NCBI GenBank assembly: GCA_905207515.1
Contig: CAJLLK010000031.1
Span: 1-10,507 of the forward strand
DNA: 10,507 nucleotides
Source: an uncultured Christensenella sp.
GTDB taxonomy: Bacteria > Bacillota > Clostridia > Christensenellales > UBA1242
Direction of reading: 5' to 3'
Below, in pieces: positions 1 to 7,253 of this stretch. The position numbers and the translations under genes were made by a program. The notes under the pieces were generated by a model. It was not told the origin of the DNA, made no database searches, and saw only the letters and a list, made by a program, of their open reading frames with translations. Each line of letters opens with the position of its first letter. Position 1 is the stretch's first letter.

Positions 1-339
1 AGGCCAATCAAAACAGTTGTTAAAATTATGGAGAAATTAAGCAAAAATCCAAATATAAAAATCAAAATTTTGAGCAACTGTCATTTTAAAGAGCAAAAAG
101 AAGAAAAAATTTTGTGGCTGCAAAAAAATCTTCCTTTTATTTCAAAAGAGGATGTGCACATCATTGTTTTGAGCGAAGAAAATTACACAAAAGAGACCAA
201 GGATTTTTTGAAAGCTAAATTTATCTTGAAGATGAACTTGAATTCCAAAATCTTTTTGATTGAAGACAATCTTGACATAATCAAAGCTTCAAGAAAGATG
301 GGGGTTGATGCTCATCATGTCAGCAGAATTATAGAATGA
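1..339 (+). CDS. HAD-like phosphatase, C-terminal part (5' end outside window)
   Basis: The reading frame is open from base 1, so this is the 3' end of a gene that starts upstream; the ATG at 28 is internal rather than a supported start, having no Shine-Dalgarno. The visible 112 residues look like the second half of a HAD-fold hydrolase. ILSNC supplies the motif II Ser, a Lys in the KAKFIL segment could be motif III, and FLIEDNLDIIKAS supplies the acidic motif IV (Glu-Asp) followed by the typical 'ILKAAEKGGV-like' helix. The nucleophile DxDxT motif would lie upstream and is not visible. Members of this group act on small phosphorylated substrates such as nucleotides or on polynucleotide 3'-phosphates; the substrate cannot be told from this fragment. 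The stop overlaps the next gene's ATG (ATGA), which implies translational coupling. The fold call is fairly sure, the function is not. Confidence 0.6.
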   Translation, partial: RPIKTVVKIMEKLSKNPNIKIKILSNCHFKEQKEEKILWLQKNLPFISKEDVHIIVLSEENYTKETKDFLKAKFILKMNLNSKIFLIEDNLDIIKASRKMGVDAHHVSRIIE

Positions 340-626
340 AAATATATTTCAATGATGAAAATCTTATAAATTCGCATCAAAGCGACAGAGAAAAGAAATA
401 TTTGCTGTTTCGTTCTCGGTCGGGAGTTTTTCCATTTGTCAAATATGAAGAAGATTTGTCTGCTTTAAATGACTATTGTTGTTTGATTTTAGGTAGTTTA
501 AAACAAAAAAGTGCAGAAGTGGCAAAATATAAATTGGATGGAGAAGATGTTGATTTTAGAAAAATAGAATTTTCTAAAAGTTTTCTTGAAATTGAAAATT
601 CGGCAATTGACGCAAAAATAATTTAA
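336..626 (+). CDS. hypothetical protein, 96 aa
   Basis: I do not recognise this small protein. Its ATG overlaps the stop of the HAD-like gene in an ATGA arrangement, so it is probably translated by re-initiation and belongs to the same transcript. The protein is soluble, with no signal peptide or membrane segment. It is mixed in charge, with a basic, aromatic patch (KKYLLFRSRSG) near residue 20-30 and two adjacent Cys at about residues 48-49. A possible promoter for the following gene begins 5 bases after its stop, and no terminator lies between. The coupling suggests a role linked to the phosphatase; nothing in the sequence shows what it is. Confidence 0.6.
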   Translation: MKIYFNDENLINSHQSDREKKYLLFRSRSGVFPFVKYEEDLSALNDYCCLILGSLKQKSAEVAKYKLDGEDVDFRKIEFSKSFLEIENSAIDAKII

Positions 627-630
627 TTGT

Positions 631-660
631 TTGACAAAAAGACTTTAAACTGGTTAAAAT
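631..660 (+). promoter_or_regulatory. SigA-type promoter for the LRR surface protein gene
   Basis: A consensus -35 (TTGACA, 631-636) is followed after 18 bases by TAAAAT (655-660), a five-of-six match to TATAAT. A TG dinucleotide at 651-652 could help as an extended -10 if TTAAAA (654-659, spacer 17) is used instead. It lies just past the 96-residue gene and about 22 bases before the GTG start of the next one, leaving room for a short leader carrying the GGGGG Shine-Dalgarno. Confidence 0.6.
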
Positions 661-681
661 AATTAAAAAAGGGGGATAGGT

Positions 682-2850
682 GTGAAGAAAACAACATGGA
701 TAATTTTGTCTATTGTTTTTGCAGTTTGTGCTGTTGGCGGAATTTTGTTGGGAGTTTTTTGGCGCCCAAACAGCTCAAAAACTGTTACATATCAAGTGGC
801 AGATGCTTTTAATTCGAATGAATTTTCATCTGAAAAAGTGAAAATAGGGGAAAGTCTGGATGAAAAAACAATACTTCCGCAAGCTAACAACAAAATGTTT
901 TTGGGATGGTTTCTAGATGCTAATTTTAAAAATGAAGCAATTTTCCCTTTGGTCGTAGAAGAAGATGTAACATTGTATGCCAAATTTTTGAACGGAACAT
1001 TTGATGCAAGTTCATTTTCTTATGACGAACAAACCGACAGTTATGTTTTGGTGAAAAATTCAGAGCTCCAACTTCAAACGGTGATGGTTGTGCCAGACTT
1101 TTTTGATGACGGAGAGCATGGCGTTAAAGAAGTGAGCAAGATTTCTGACGGAATTTCTGCAGACGAAACTTTGATAGGCAACAACTCAGTGGTTCAAGAG
1201 ATTTACATAGGCAACAATGTCACATATTTGGGAGCCTTTTTCGCTAGCAAATCAACCGAACTAAAAAAAGTTTTTATGGGTGATATGATTTGTGAATTTC
1301 CTTCTGAAAAGTCATTGGCTTTTTCCTATTGTGAAAAACTTGAAGATGTCAAACTTTCTGCTTCAATGACAGAAATTCCGACCGAAATGTTTTCAAACAC
1401 TGGCGTTTTAAATTTGAATTTTTTGACTGAAAATATAACTGCAATTGAAAACCAAGCATTTTATTCGTGCCAAAATTTGACGGAGGCAACAATTCCACAA
1501 AGTGTCAAAACAATTGGAGAAAATGCTTTTGGGTTGTGCGAAAATTTGGAAACAGTAAAACTTCACAGCGACTTGGATTTGGCTTCTTTAGTTTTTGACC
1601 AAACAAAATTTGAAGAAAATGTGCTTGACAAAGCAGTGCCATGTTATGACGACATTGAAAAATTTATTTTTCTTAGAGCAAGTGCAGACCTTGTCGACAC
1701 AACGACAATCGAAAATTTTGACAAAATTATCTATGTGGCAGATTATGCGTTTACGCCGCGCGCTGACGAAATTGAAACAAACAGCTTGACCACTGTCGAT
1801 TTGCCAACATGTGAAATTTTGGGCGAAGGCGCTTTCAGCGATTGCGCAAATTTGACGACCGCAAGCATTCCTTTGGTTGAAACAATCAGCCAGTCGGCTT
1901 TTGAAAATTGCAAAAATTTGGGAAATGTGACCATGACAAATGCAAAATATATTGAAGCGGCGGCTTTTCAAAATTGTTATGATTTGATAATAGATTTGCC
2001 TGAAGGCTTAATTTGGATTGCAGACTATGCATTCAACCACTGTTCAAACAGCACACAAACTCAAATTGTTATTCCTTCAAGCCTTATTCAACTTGGTGGA
2101 CGCGAATTTGTAGGAGCAAACAACGAAAACGAGATAATAGGATCACACATTTTTTACAACTGTGCGACTACAACTTTAAATGAATTTGTTGTTGCTGAAG
2201 GAAATGAAAACTTTGAGACTGATAAAGGTGTTCTTTATACAAAGGATTTCAAATATCTTGTGAGCTATCCTTCAGCAAAAACGGGTTCTGATTACAATAT
2301 CAAAGAAGGATGCTTAGATTTGTTTCAAATGTCATTTAGCAGAGCTTTCAATTTAGAAAATTTGACCCTACCAAGTTCCTTGGTGATAAGATATGGTGAT
2401 GATAAGCCAGAAAACTTTGTTGACAATGCAAGCAACAGTTTGAACGATGCAATTTATTATTTTACTTCGATCAAAAGTTTTGTTGTTTTCTTTAAAAATC
2501 CAAATTATATAATCATGGATGGTTGCCTTTATACAGCTGATGGCACCGAACTCGTGGCAGTTCCAACAAGATGTGGGGTTGATGGAAAGCTTCAAATAAA
2601 CTGTGAAAAAATTTTGAAAAATCCATTTTATTATCATCAAAATGGTGCAAAATTGAATATAAACGGGAAAGAGGTTGGAGGAATGCCAACGCAGCTCATT
2701 CTTGGCGAGAAGGTTTCCGAAATAAGCGATGAAGTTTTGGCTTACATCAACAGTTTTGTCAGAAATGACGGCACTGGTTGGGTTGTGGTGAGCAATTCGG
2801 CACACTTCACAATTGACGGCGAAGGAAAACTTGAAAGAGTGGCAGAATAA
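682..2850 (+). CDS. membrane-anchored InlB-repeat / BspA-type leucine-rich repeat surface protein
   Basis: This is a 722-residue surface protein. Residues about 5-27 form one hydrophobic segment after MKKT. There is no good lipobox (the Cys at 16 follows Val), so it is probably a membrane anchor or an uncleaved signal. Residues about 35-102 match an InlB B-repeat (Listeria-Bacteroides repeat), ending in the typical FLGWFLDANF...TLYAKF pattern. From about residue 150 to 620 the protein consists of degenerate BspA/LRR_5 units of the form 'I-x-x-AF-x-x-C-x-x-L-x-x-V-x-IP', for example AFYSCQNL near residue 260. A GVLYTKDFKYLVSYP island near residue 515 is typical of BspA proteins. No LPXTG or other C-terminal sorting signal is seen. 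The start is GTG, six bases after a GGGGG Shine-Dalgarno at 671-675. It is flanked by its own promoter and terminator, so it is probably monocistronic. Such proteins usually bind host or neighbouring-cell ligands; the ligand is unknown. Confidence 0.88.
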   Translation: MKKTTWIILSIVFAVCAVGGILLGVFWRPNSSKTVTYQVADAFNSNEFSSEKVKIGESLDEKTILPQANNKMFLGWFLDANFKNEAIFPLVVEEDVTLYAKFLNGTFDASSFSYDEQTDSYVLVKNSELQLQTVMVVPDFFDDGEHGVKEVSKISDGISADETLIGNNSVVQEIYIGNNVTYLGAFFASKSTELKKVFMGDMICEFPSEKSLAFSYCEKLEDVKLSASMTEIPTEMFSNTGVLNLNFLTENITAIENQAFYSCQNLTEATIPQSVKTIGENAFGLCENLETVKLHSDLDLASLVFDQTKFEENVLDKAVPCYDDIEKFIFLRASADLVDTTTIENFDKIIYVADYAFTPRADEIETNSLTTVDLPTCEILGEGAFSDCANLTTASIPLVETISQSAFENCKNLGNVTMTNAKYIEAAAFQNCYDLIIDLPEGLIWIADYAFNHCSNSTQTQIVIPSSLIQLGGREFVGANNENEIIGSHIFYNCATTTLNEFVVAEGNENFETDKGVLYTKDFKYLVSYPSAKTGSDYNIKEGCLDLFQMSFSRAFNLENLTLPSSLVIRYGDDKPENFVDNASNSLNDAIYYFTSIKSFVVFFKNPNYIIMDGCLYTADGTELVAVPTRCGVDGKLQINCEKILKNPFYYHQNGAKLNINGKEVGGMPTQLILGEKVSEISDEVLAYINSFVRNDGTGWVVVSNSAHFTIDGEGKLERVAE

Positions 2851-2852
2851 AG

Positions 2853-2877
2853 AGAAGTGAATTTCACTTCTTTTTTT
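2853..2877 (+). terminator. intrinsic terminator after LRR surface protein gene
   Basis: An 8-base perfect inverted repeat, AGAAGTGA (2853-2860) and TCACTTCT (2864-2871), with a 3-base loop is followed directly by a run of T to 2877. It begins 2 bases after the TAA stop. This is a standard Rho-independent terminator for the + strand. Confidence 0.88.
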
Positions 2878-2915
2878 AAGACAAAATAAAACAAATTTTT
2901 AAATTTTTTTAGAAA

Positions 2916-2921
2916 TATAAT
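2916..2921 (+). promoter_or_regulatory. possible -10 element (TATAAT) for the 114-aa gene
   Basis: A perfect TATAAT lies 22 bases before the ATG at 2944. No convincing -35 is found at 16-18 bases upstream (the stretch is AAATTT-like) and there is no TG extension, so promoter strength is uncertain. A promoter is expected here because a strong terminator lies just upstream. Confidence 0.45.
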
Positions 2922-2943
2922 TTCTCTATAAAAGGAGAAAATT

Positions 2944-3288
2944 ATGCCATTCATCATCACAGAACCACAAAAAATAGACGGAACCGTTCTTGGATTTGCC
3001 ATTTATCCATATCATTTTTCTTTTCAAGATAGGTTTGAAAAGAAAAGAGAATTCAATCAAAAATTGCTCATCTTTGTCATGAAAGACAGCCCGTTTAATG
3101 AGATTTCTCATGTCGTTTTTGAAAACAAATATTCTGACGCCGAAGTTTCACGAAACTATGTAGATAAAAAACTGAAAAATTTTATTGACAACAATCCAAA
3201 ATATGTTGTCAATCCCGAACTTGTGGACGAATTTTTCTATTCTTCCATTCATTATTGCGACAAAAACGAATTGAAAAAAGATTTATAA
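2944..3288 (+). CDS. hypothetical protein, 114 aa
   Basis: I do not recognise this protein. It starts at ATG six bases after an AGGAG Shine-Dalgarno (2933-2937), so the start is well supported. The product is soluble, rich in Phe, Tyr, Lys and Asp, with no signal peptide or membrane segment. The N-terminal half looks like beta strands (GFAIYPYHFSF, KLLIFVMK) and the C-terminal half is more helical and charged, ending in a Lys/Asp-rich tail. It sits between a terminator and the comEC promoter, so it is probably expressed alone. No clear terminator follows it, and read-through into comEC is possible. Confidence 0.65.
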   Translation: MPFIITEPQKIDGTVLGFAIYPYHFSFQDRFEKKREFNQKLLIFVMKDSPFNEISHVVFENKYSDAEVSRNYVDKKLKNFIDNNPKYVVNPELVDEFFYSSIHYCDKNELKKDL

Positions 3289-3293
3289 GATAT

Positions 3294-3322
3294 TTGCAAA
3301 ATTCTTGCTGTTGTGCTATTCT
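3294..3322 (+). promoter_or_regulatory. extended -10 promoter directly upstream of comEC
   Basis: A -35-like TTGCAA (3294-3299) is followed after a 17-base spacer by TATTCT (3317-3322), with a TG at 3314-3315 that makes an extended -10 (TGnTATTCT). Only 12 bases separate the -10 from the comEC ATG. Initiation at the usual 6-8 bases after the -10 would give a leader of only about 4-6 bases. Confidence 0.55.
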
Positions 3323-3334
3323 TAAACTGACTTT

Positions 3335-5458
3335 ATGGAAGCAAAAGAAAAGAAACTTTTTCATTCAAGACCGCTTTTTTATAGCTTTTTGGCAATGTTG
3401 CTGGCGATTTCAACAACAAAGTTTCTTTTTGACGGACAAACCAAATATATTGTTTTTGTTGTTGCACTTTTAGCGGTTTTGACCGTTTATTGTTTTTGGT
3501 CGAAAAGTTTTTTGTCACTTATTTTAATTTTAGCTTTTTTCTTGTTTGGAATGGGCTGGTTTTATGTCGGTGTTTCAACGTTTGAAGGAAATGTCTATTC
3601 ATCCACCTGCCATGTGCAAGGTCGCATTTCAGATGACATAAGTTATTCTTCTTATGGCAACAGCGCAAATGTGGTTTTGAAAGATGTTTACATAAACGGC
3701 GAAAAAGAAAGCAACATAAAACTTCAAATTTACATAGAAAATCAAAACCAATTTTCGGCTGGCGACATCATTGAGTTTGATGCTGAAGTTGACAATGCTC
3801 AACTCTTTTCGCTTGGGCAATTCAACAATTCTTATTATCGCGACAGAACGCCATACACAAGTCAAGTTTCGATTGAAGATGTCACTTTTCTTGGAAACGA
3901 CCTGAACTTTGATGAGAGCTTCAGGCTTGAGATGAAAGATGTGCTTTATGAGCATATGGGAGAGCGCAACGGTGCGGTTGCCATGGCGGTTTTGTTTGGT
4001 GATAAATCCGAAGTGGAAATTGACATCTACGAAAGTTACAGAACTTCGGGCATCATACATTTGTTAACTGTTTCTGGTTTACATGTCAGCTTTTTGATTG
4101 GACTTCTGGGATTTTTCTTGAAAAAGCTGAAAGTGAAAGGAATTTTAAATTTTGCAATTTGCGTTATCTTTCTTTCGCTATATGCCTACATCTGCGGATT
4201 TGCGCCTTCCATTTTGCGAGCTGGAATTATGGGGCTTGTGCTTCTTGGAGCAAAACTTTCAGGAAAATGTTATGACAACTTGACAACTTTGGGTTTGGCT
4301 GGCATTGTGATTTTGTTGGTTTCTCCGCTTTCTGCACTTGACTTAGGCTTTTTGATGAGTTTCTTTTGCGTTTTAGGGATTTTTGTTATCACTCCTTGGA
4401 TGACCAAAGTGTTGAGAAAAGTTTTTCCAAAGTTTGTTGCAGAGTCTTTTGCCGTTTCTATCGGAGCGCAGATTGGCATACTGCCATTTGTCGCTCAAAT
4501 CTATGCGGGAATCAATCTTTTGACCTTTTTTGTAAATTTGATTGTGATACCAATTTTCTCCGTGCTTTATCCTGTCTTGTTTGTGGGCGTCTTTCTGGCA
4601 GCCATGCTTCCATTTTTTGGCTTTATTCTTCAGGTTTGTGGCTGGGGATTGACGCTGGTTTTTGAAATTTCAAGTTTCTTTGGTCAGACTTATCTTATCA
4701 CTTGGCTGGAACCTTTTGACATTTTCTTCACTGCTGCAATGTTTGTTTTGTTTTTCTTGCTCAGCAAATTTTTTATGGCAAGCAAAAAAGTCAAAGTGGT
4801 CAGCTGTTTGGTTGTTTCCTGCATTGGTGTTGTTTTTGCAGTGGTGCCTTACATTCCAACCACGCCAAAACCTGCACTGTCTTATGCGTTCAACTATTCC
4901 ACAGGCGTTGTCCTTCTCACAAACAGGGAAAATAGCAGCATTCTTGTCGATTGTGGCTACACTGACTTTACAAAAAGACTTTTGGATGCAACAAATGTTT
5001 CTGACGTCAGCGCAGCTTTTGTTTTAAACCGAACAACTGCCAATATCGACACAGTCAGAGAACTTGGCATTGACTATCTTTTCCGCACAGGTTCTGGGCA
5101 AGGTTATGACGAAGAAATTTTGGTGAACTTGGGCGAAACTTACACTTTGGATGGTTTTGAGTTTTCTTTTGCTGAAAATGATGGCAGGTTGGTGGGGCTG
5201 GAAATCACTTTTGACAGCACCAAAGTTTTGATTTTGAGAAATGTCAACATTTCAGAAGATGTGCTTGAAAATTTGTCAGAAAATGCTTATGATTTTGTTT
5301 TGATTGGCAAAAAGACCGATTATGCTGATTATTTTTCGTCGCATTCGCGAGTTTTGAGTTATTATAGAAATGATTTTTCGGATGCCAGCTTTTTGGAAAG
5401 CGGCAATGTTTCTTATGTCATAAATGGCAATAATTATAAAAGGAGAGTGATAGATTGA
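3335..5458 (+). CDS. comEC: ComEC/Rec2-family DNA uptake channel with degenerate C-terminal domain
   Basis: This is the membrane channel that carries single-stranded DNA into the cell during natural transformation. The 707 residues show the family order: N-terminal membrane segments (about 12-80), a soluble DUF4131/OB-like domain (about 85-195), the Competence domain (about 205-480) with its hallmark FGDKSEV and SGIIHLLTVSGLHVSF (238-253) followed by many membrane helices, and a C-terminal metallo-beta-lactamase-like domain (about 512-700). The C-terminal domain keeps the strand ending ILVDCG (536-541). Where family members have the HxHxDH metal motif it reads NRTTANID (565-572), and no later HHGS motif is seen, so nuclease activity is probably lost. 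An in-frame TAA lies 9 bases before the ATG, and no Shine-Dalgarno precedes it or the next Met (residue 21). The stop overlaps the TTG start of holA. The family call is very sure. Confidence 0.95.
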   Translation: MEAKEKKLFHSRPLFYSFLAMLLAISTTKFLFDGQTKYIVFVVALLAVLTVYCFWSKSFLSLILILAFFLFGMGWFYVGVSTFEGNVYSSTCHVQGRISDDISYSSYGNSANVVLKDVYINGEKESNIKLQIYIENQNQFSAGDIIEFDAEVDNAQLFSLGQFNNSYYRDRTPYTSQVSIEDVTFLGNDLNFDESFRLEMKDVLYEHMGERNGAVAMAVLFGDKSEVEIDIYESYRTSGIIHLLTVSGLHVSFLIGLLGFFLKKLKVKGILNFAICVIFLSLYAYICGFAPSILRAGIMGLVLLGAKLSGKCYDNLTTLGLAGIVILLVSPLSALDLGFLMSFFCVLGIFVITPWMTKVLRKVFPKFVAESFAVSIGAQIGILPFVAQIYAGINLLTFFVNLIVIPIFSVLYPVLFVGVFLAAMLPFFGFILQVCGWGLTLVFEISSFFGQTYLITWLEPFDIFFTAAMFVLFFLLSKFFMASKKVKVVSCLVVSCIGVVFAVVPYIPTTPKPALSYAFNYSTGVVLLTNRENSSILVDCGYTDFTKRLLDATNVSDVSAAFVLNRTTANIDTVRELGIDYLFRTGSGQGYDEEILVNLGETYTLDGFEFSFAENDGRLVGLEITFDSTKVLILRNVNISEDVLENLSENAYDFVLIGKKTDYADYFSSHSRVLSYYRNDFSDASFLESGNVSYVINGNNYKRRVID

Positions 5459-6387
5459 AAACTTTAAAATCCAGATTGCAAAAAAAGATTGAGCCAAGTT
5501 ATCTTGTCCAAGGAGAAGATATTCTTTTGTATGACAAGGCTTTGGAACTTATCAAAAAAGCCGTCAATTTGACGCTTGAAGACTTCAACTTTATTGTTTT
5601 TGACGACGACAATTTTGACGTCGACGCTGTCATTGATGCGTGCGAAACTCTTCCGATTGGAAGCGACAAAAAAATTGTTTTGCTCAAAAATTTGACAAAA
5701 ATAAACGAAAATTTTAAAAAAAAGTTGAAAGATTACATCAAAAAGCCTGTTGAAAGCACTTGTTTGGTCATTTTTGACTTTTTCAACAAGTTTGATTTTG
5801 TCATAAGCGAAAAGGTCAGCGCCAAACGTTTGGATGATTTCAGTTTGAAAGAACTGATTGTGGCAGACCTGCATGCGCACAACAAAACAATAACCACGGA
5901 CGCTTGTCAGCAGCTGATTGAAGCTTGCTGCAACTATTATTCTCTGATAAAAAACGAACTTGACAAGCTTATCTCTTGCGATGACGACCAAATCACAACA
6001 AAAACAATTGACAATTTGGTTTGCAAAGAGACAGAATTTACTGTTTTTGAACTCACAGACGCGCTTTCAAAAAGAGACAGTCAAAAAGCGGTTTCGCTTC
6101 TCAACTTGATGGAAAAAGACACAAAAACTTTCAGTTTGGTGTTAAATCATTTCAGAAGATTGTTTTTTGTGGCAGTTTCCGGACTTTCAGACAAAGAACT
6201 TTCTGAGCTTTTAAACGTCAAAGAATATGCCATAACAAAAGCGCGAACACTGTCTAAAAATTTCAGCAAGTTACAACTTAAAAACATATACGAAATGTTA
6301 AATGACGTCGATTTTTATATAAAAAATGGGCAAATGCAGACAGAAAATGCACTTTATTATTTGATTTTTAACATTCTTTATTGTTAA
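5455..6387 (+). CDS. holA: DNA polymerase III subunit delta
   Basis: This is the delta subunit of the clamp-loader complex, which opens the beta sliding clamp and, with delta' and tau/gamma, loads it onto primed DNA. The 310 residues fit the usual length of about 330-345 on the short side. The N-terminal SYLVQGEDILLYDKAL pattern (about 14-29), the acidic segment and LPIGSDKKIVLLKNL (about 65-80) are typical of domain I, and the helical C-terminal third (about 200-310) with ...VLNHFRRLFFVA... and the final YFIKNG-type region matches the collar domain. The start is TTG, overlapping the comEC stop by 3 bases, with AAGGAG at 5440-5445 about 9 bases upstream. In many Firmicutes holA lies next to comEC and is followed by rpsT on the other side; here an HD-domain gene follows instead. 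Confidence 0.9.
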   Translation: MKTLKSRLQKKIEPSYLVQGEDILLYDKALELIKKAVNLTLEDFNFIVFDDDNFDVDAVIDACETLPIGSDKKIVLLKNLTKINENFKKKLKDYIKKPVESTCLVIFDFFNKFDFVISEKVSAKRLDDFSLKELIVADLHAHNKTITTDACQQLIEACCNYYSLIKNELDKLISCDDDQITTKTIDNLVCKETEFTVFELTDALSKRDSQKAVSLLNLMEKDTKTFSLVLNHFRRLFFVAVSGLSDKELSELLNVKEYAITKARTLSKNFSKLQLKNIYEMLNDVDFYIKNGQMQTENALYYLIFNILYC

Positions 6388-6411
6388 AATGAAAAAAACA
6401 AGGAGAAAAAC

Positions 6412-7002
6412 ATGGATTTGGAAGAAATTAAACAAGAATTTTTGGAAATTTATTACAACATCGAAAGAGATGGTGCGGAAGAACTTTTGAACTATCTTGA
6501 AAAGACCGATTTTTTCACGGCTCCTGCTTCTGGAAGACGCCACAACAACTTTGAAGGCGGTTTGTGTTTGCACAGCATAAATGTTTATAAGCGATTTTTG
6601 AAACTTCTCAATCAAGAGTTTGGACAAGATTGGCAAAAAGTTATCTCTGAAGAAAGCGTGGCTGTTATTGCGCTTTTGCATGACATTTGCAAAGTGAACA
6701 CTTACACTGTTGAAATGCGAAACGCCAAGGTCAATGGCGAATGGGTGCAAAAACCTTATTACAAATATTCCGACAGTTTGCCTTATGGTCATGGCGAAAA
6801 GTCGGTTTATATGATTTCTGGCTTTATGCGATTGACGCGTGAAGAGGCCATGGCAATAAACTGGCATATGGGCGCGTTTGACCCAAGAGCGGCAGGTGGA
6901 AATTATATTTCAGAAGTGTTTTACAGATATCCGACAGCATTTTTGTTCCATTTGGCTGACTATATGGCTACATATTTGGATGAAAAAGCGGTTGAAAACT
7001 GA
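6412..7002 (+). CDS. HD-domain phosphohydrolase
   Basis: A 196-residue soluble HD-superfamily protein. The metal-binding pattern is complete: a His in GGLCLHS (H54), the HD pair in ALLHDICK (H90, D91), H127 in the YGHGEKS motif, H152 in WHMG, and the Asp of FHLADYMATY (D183). Family members are metal-dependent phosphohydrolases or nucleases acting on nucleotides or nucleic acids; this compact type is often found as a single-domain protein in Firmicutes and their phages. The substrate is unknown. ATG follows AAGGAG (6400-6405) by 6 bases, and the gene lies 24 bases after holA, so it is probably the third gene of the comEC-holA operon. No hairpin terminator is seen after its stop. The fold is sure, the exact role open. 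Confidence 0.88.
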   Translation: MDLEEIKQEFLEIYYNIERDGAEELLNYLEKTDFFTAPASGRRHNNFEGGLCLHSINVYKRFLKLLNQEFGQDWQKVISEESVAVIALLHDICKVNTYTVEMRNAKVNGEWVQKPYYKYSDSLPYGHGEKSVYMISGFMRLTREEAMAINWHMGAFDPRAAGGNYISEVFYRYPTAFLFHLADYMATYLDEKAVEN

Positions 7003-7070
7003 AAAAAAATTGCGCGAAAATGACACATTTGAAATTATATTCATAAATATAAAAGAAATACAACAAAAAG

Positions 7071-7100
7071 TTGAGATTTCTTTTATTTTTGTGATATAAT
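7071..7100 (+). promoter_or_regulatory. upstream promoter P1 in the 7003-7253 intergenic region
   Basis: TTGAGA (7071-7076), an 18-base spacer, then a perfect TATAAT (7095-7100) preceded by TG at 7092-7093 (extended -10). No ORF of more than a few codons begins before 7193. A transcript from here would either give the downstream gene a leader of about 147 bases or produce a short RNA. Confidence 0.55.
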
Positions 7101-7199
7101 ACAAACCGCACACAGCCTTGTTTTTCTTAAAATGTGACAAAAATCATGCGAATTTTTTGAAATTGTTTGAATTATTGCGTCATTTTTTAAAAATGGGTA

Positions 7200-7228
7200 T
7201 TGACAGGTGGGCGAATTTGATTTATAAT
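7200..7228 (+). promoter_or_regulatory. consensus SigA promoter P2 for the 744-aa gene
   Basis: A perfect consensus promoter: TTGACA (7200-7205), exactly 17 bases, TATAAT (7223-7228). Initiation about 7 bases later would give a leader of roughly 19 bases that contains the Shine-Dalgarno GGAGGTG (7242-7248), 5 bases from the ATG. Consensus at both boxes plus near-perfect ribosome binding predicts strong constitutive expression. Confidence 0.85.
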
Positions 7229-7253
7229 TATATCAGAAAACGGAGGTGTTTAT

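Noticed and set aside
682..760. Lipoprotein signal at Cys16 of the LRR protein
   Set aside because: The residue before the Cys is Val and the position after it does not restore a lipobox; a plain membrane anchor fits better.
3255..3473. 72-aa + strand ORF overlapping the 114-aa gene and comEC
   Set aside because: It overlaps two better-supported genes in a different frame and has no ribosome site.
5464..5991. 175-aa open frame on the - strand inside holA
   Set aside because: It lies entirely within a well-supported holA, has no ribosome site or family resemblance, and is explained by the AT-rich codon pattern of the + strand gene.
6298..6867. 189-aa open frame on the - strand across holA and the HD gene
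   Set aside because: It is antisense to the HD catalytic motifs and crosses a gene boundary; the composition is that of a shadow frame.
7011..7200. Riboswitch in the leader of the 744-aa gene
   Set aside because: The stretch is very AT-rich, lacks stable paired stems and shows no conserved riboswitch core that I can recognise.
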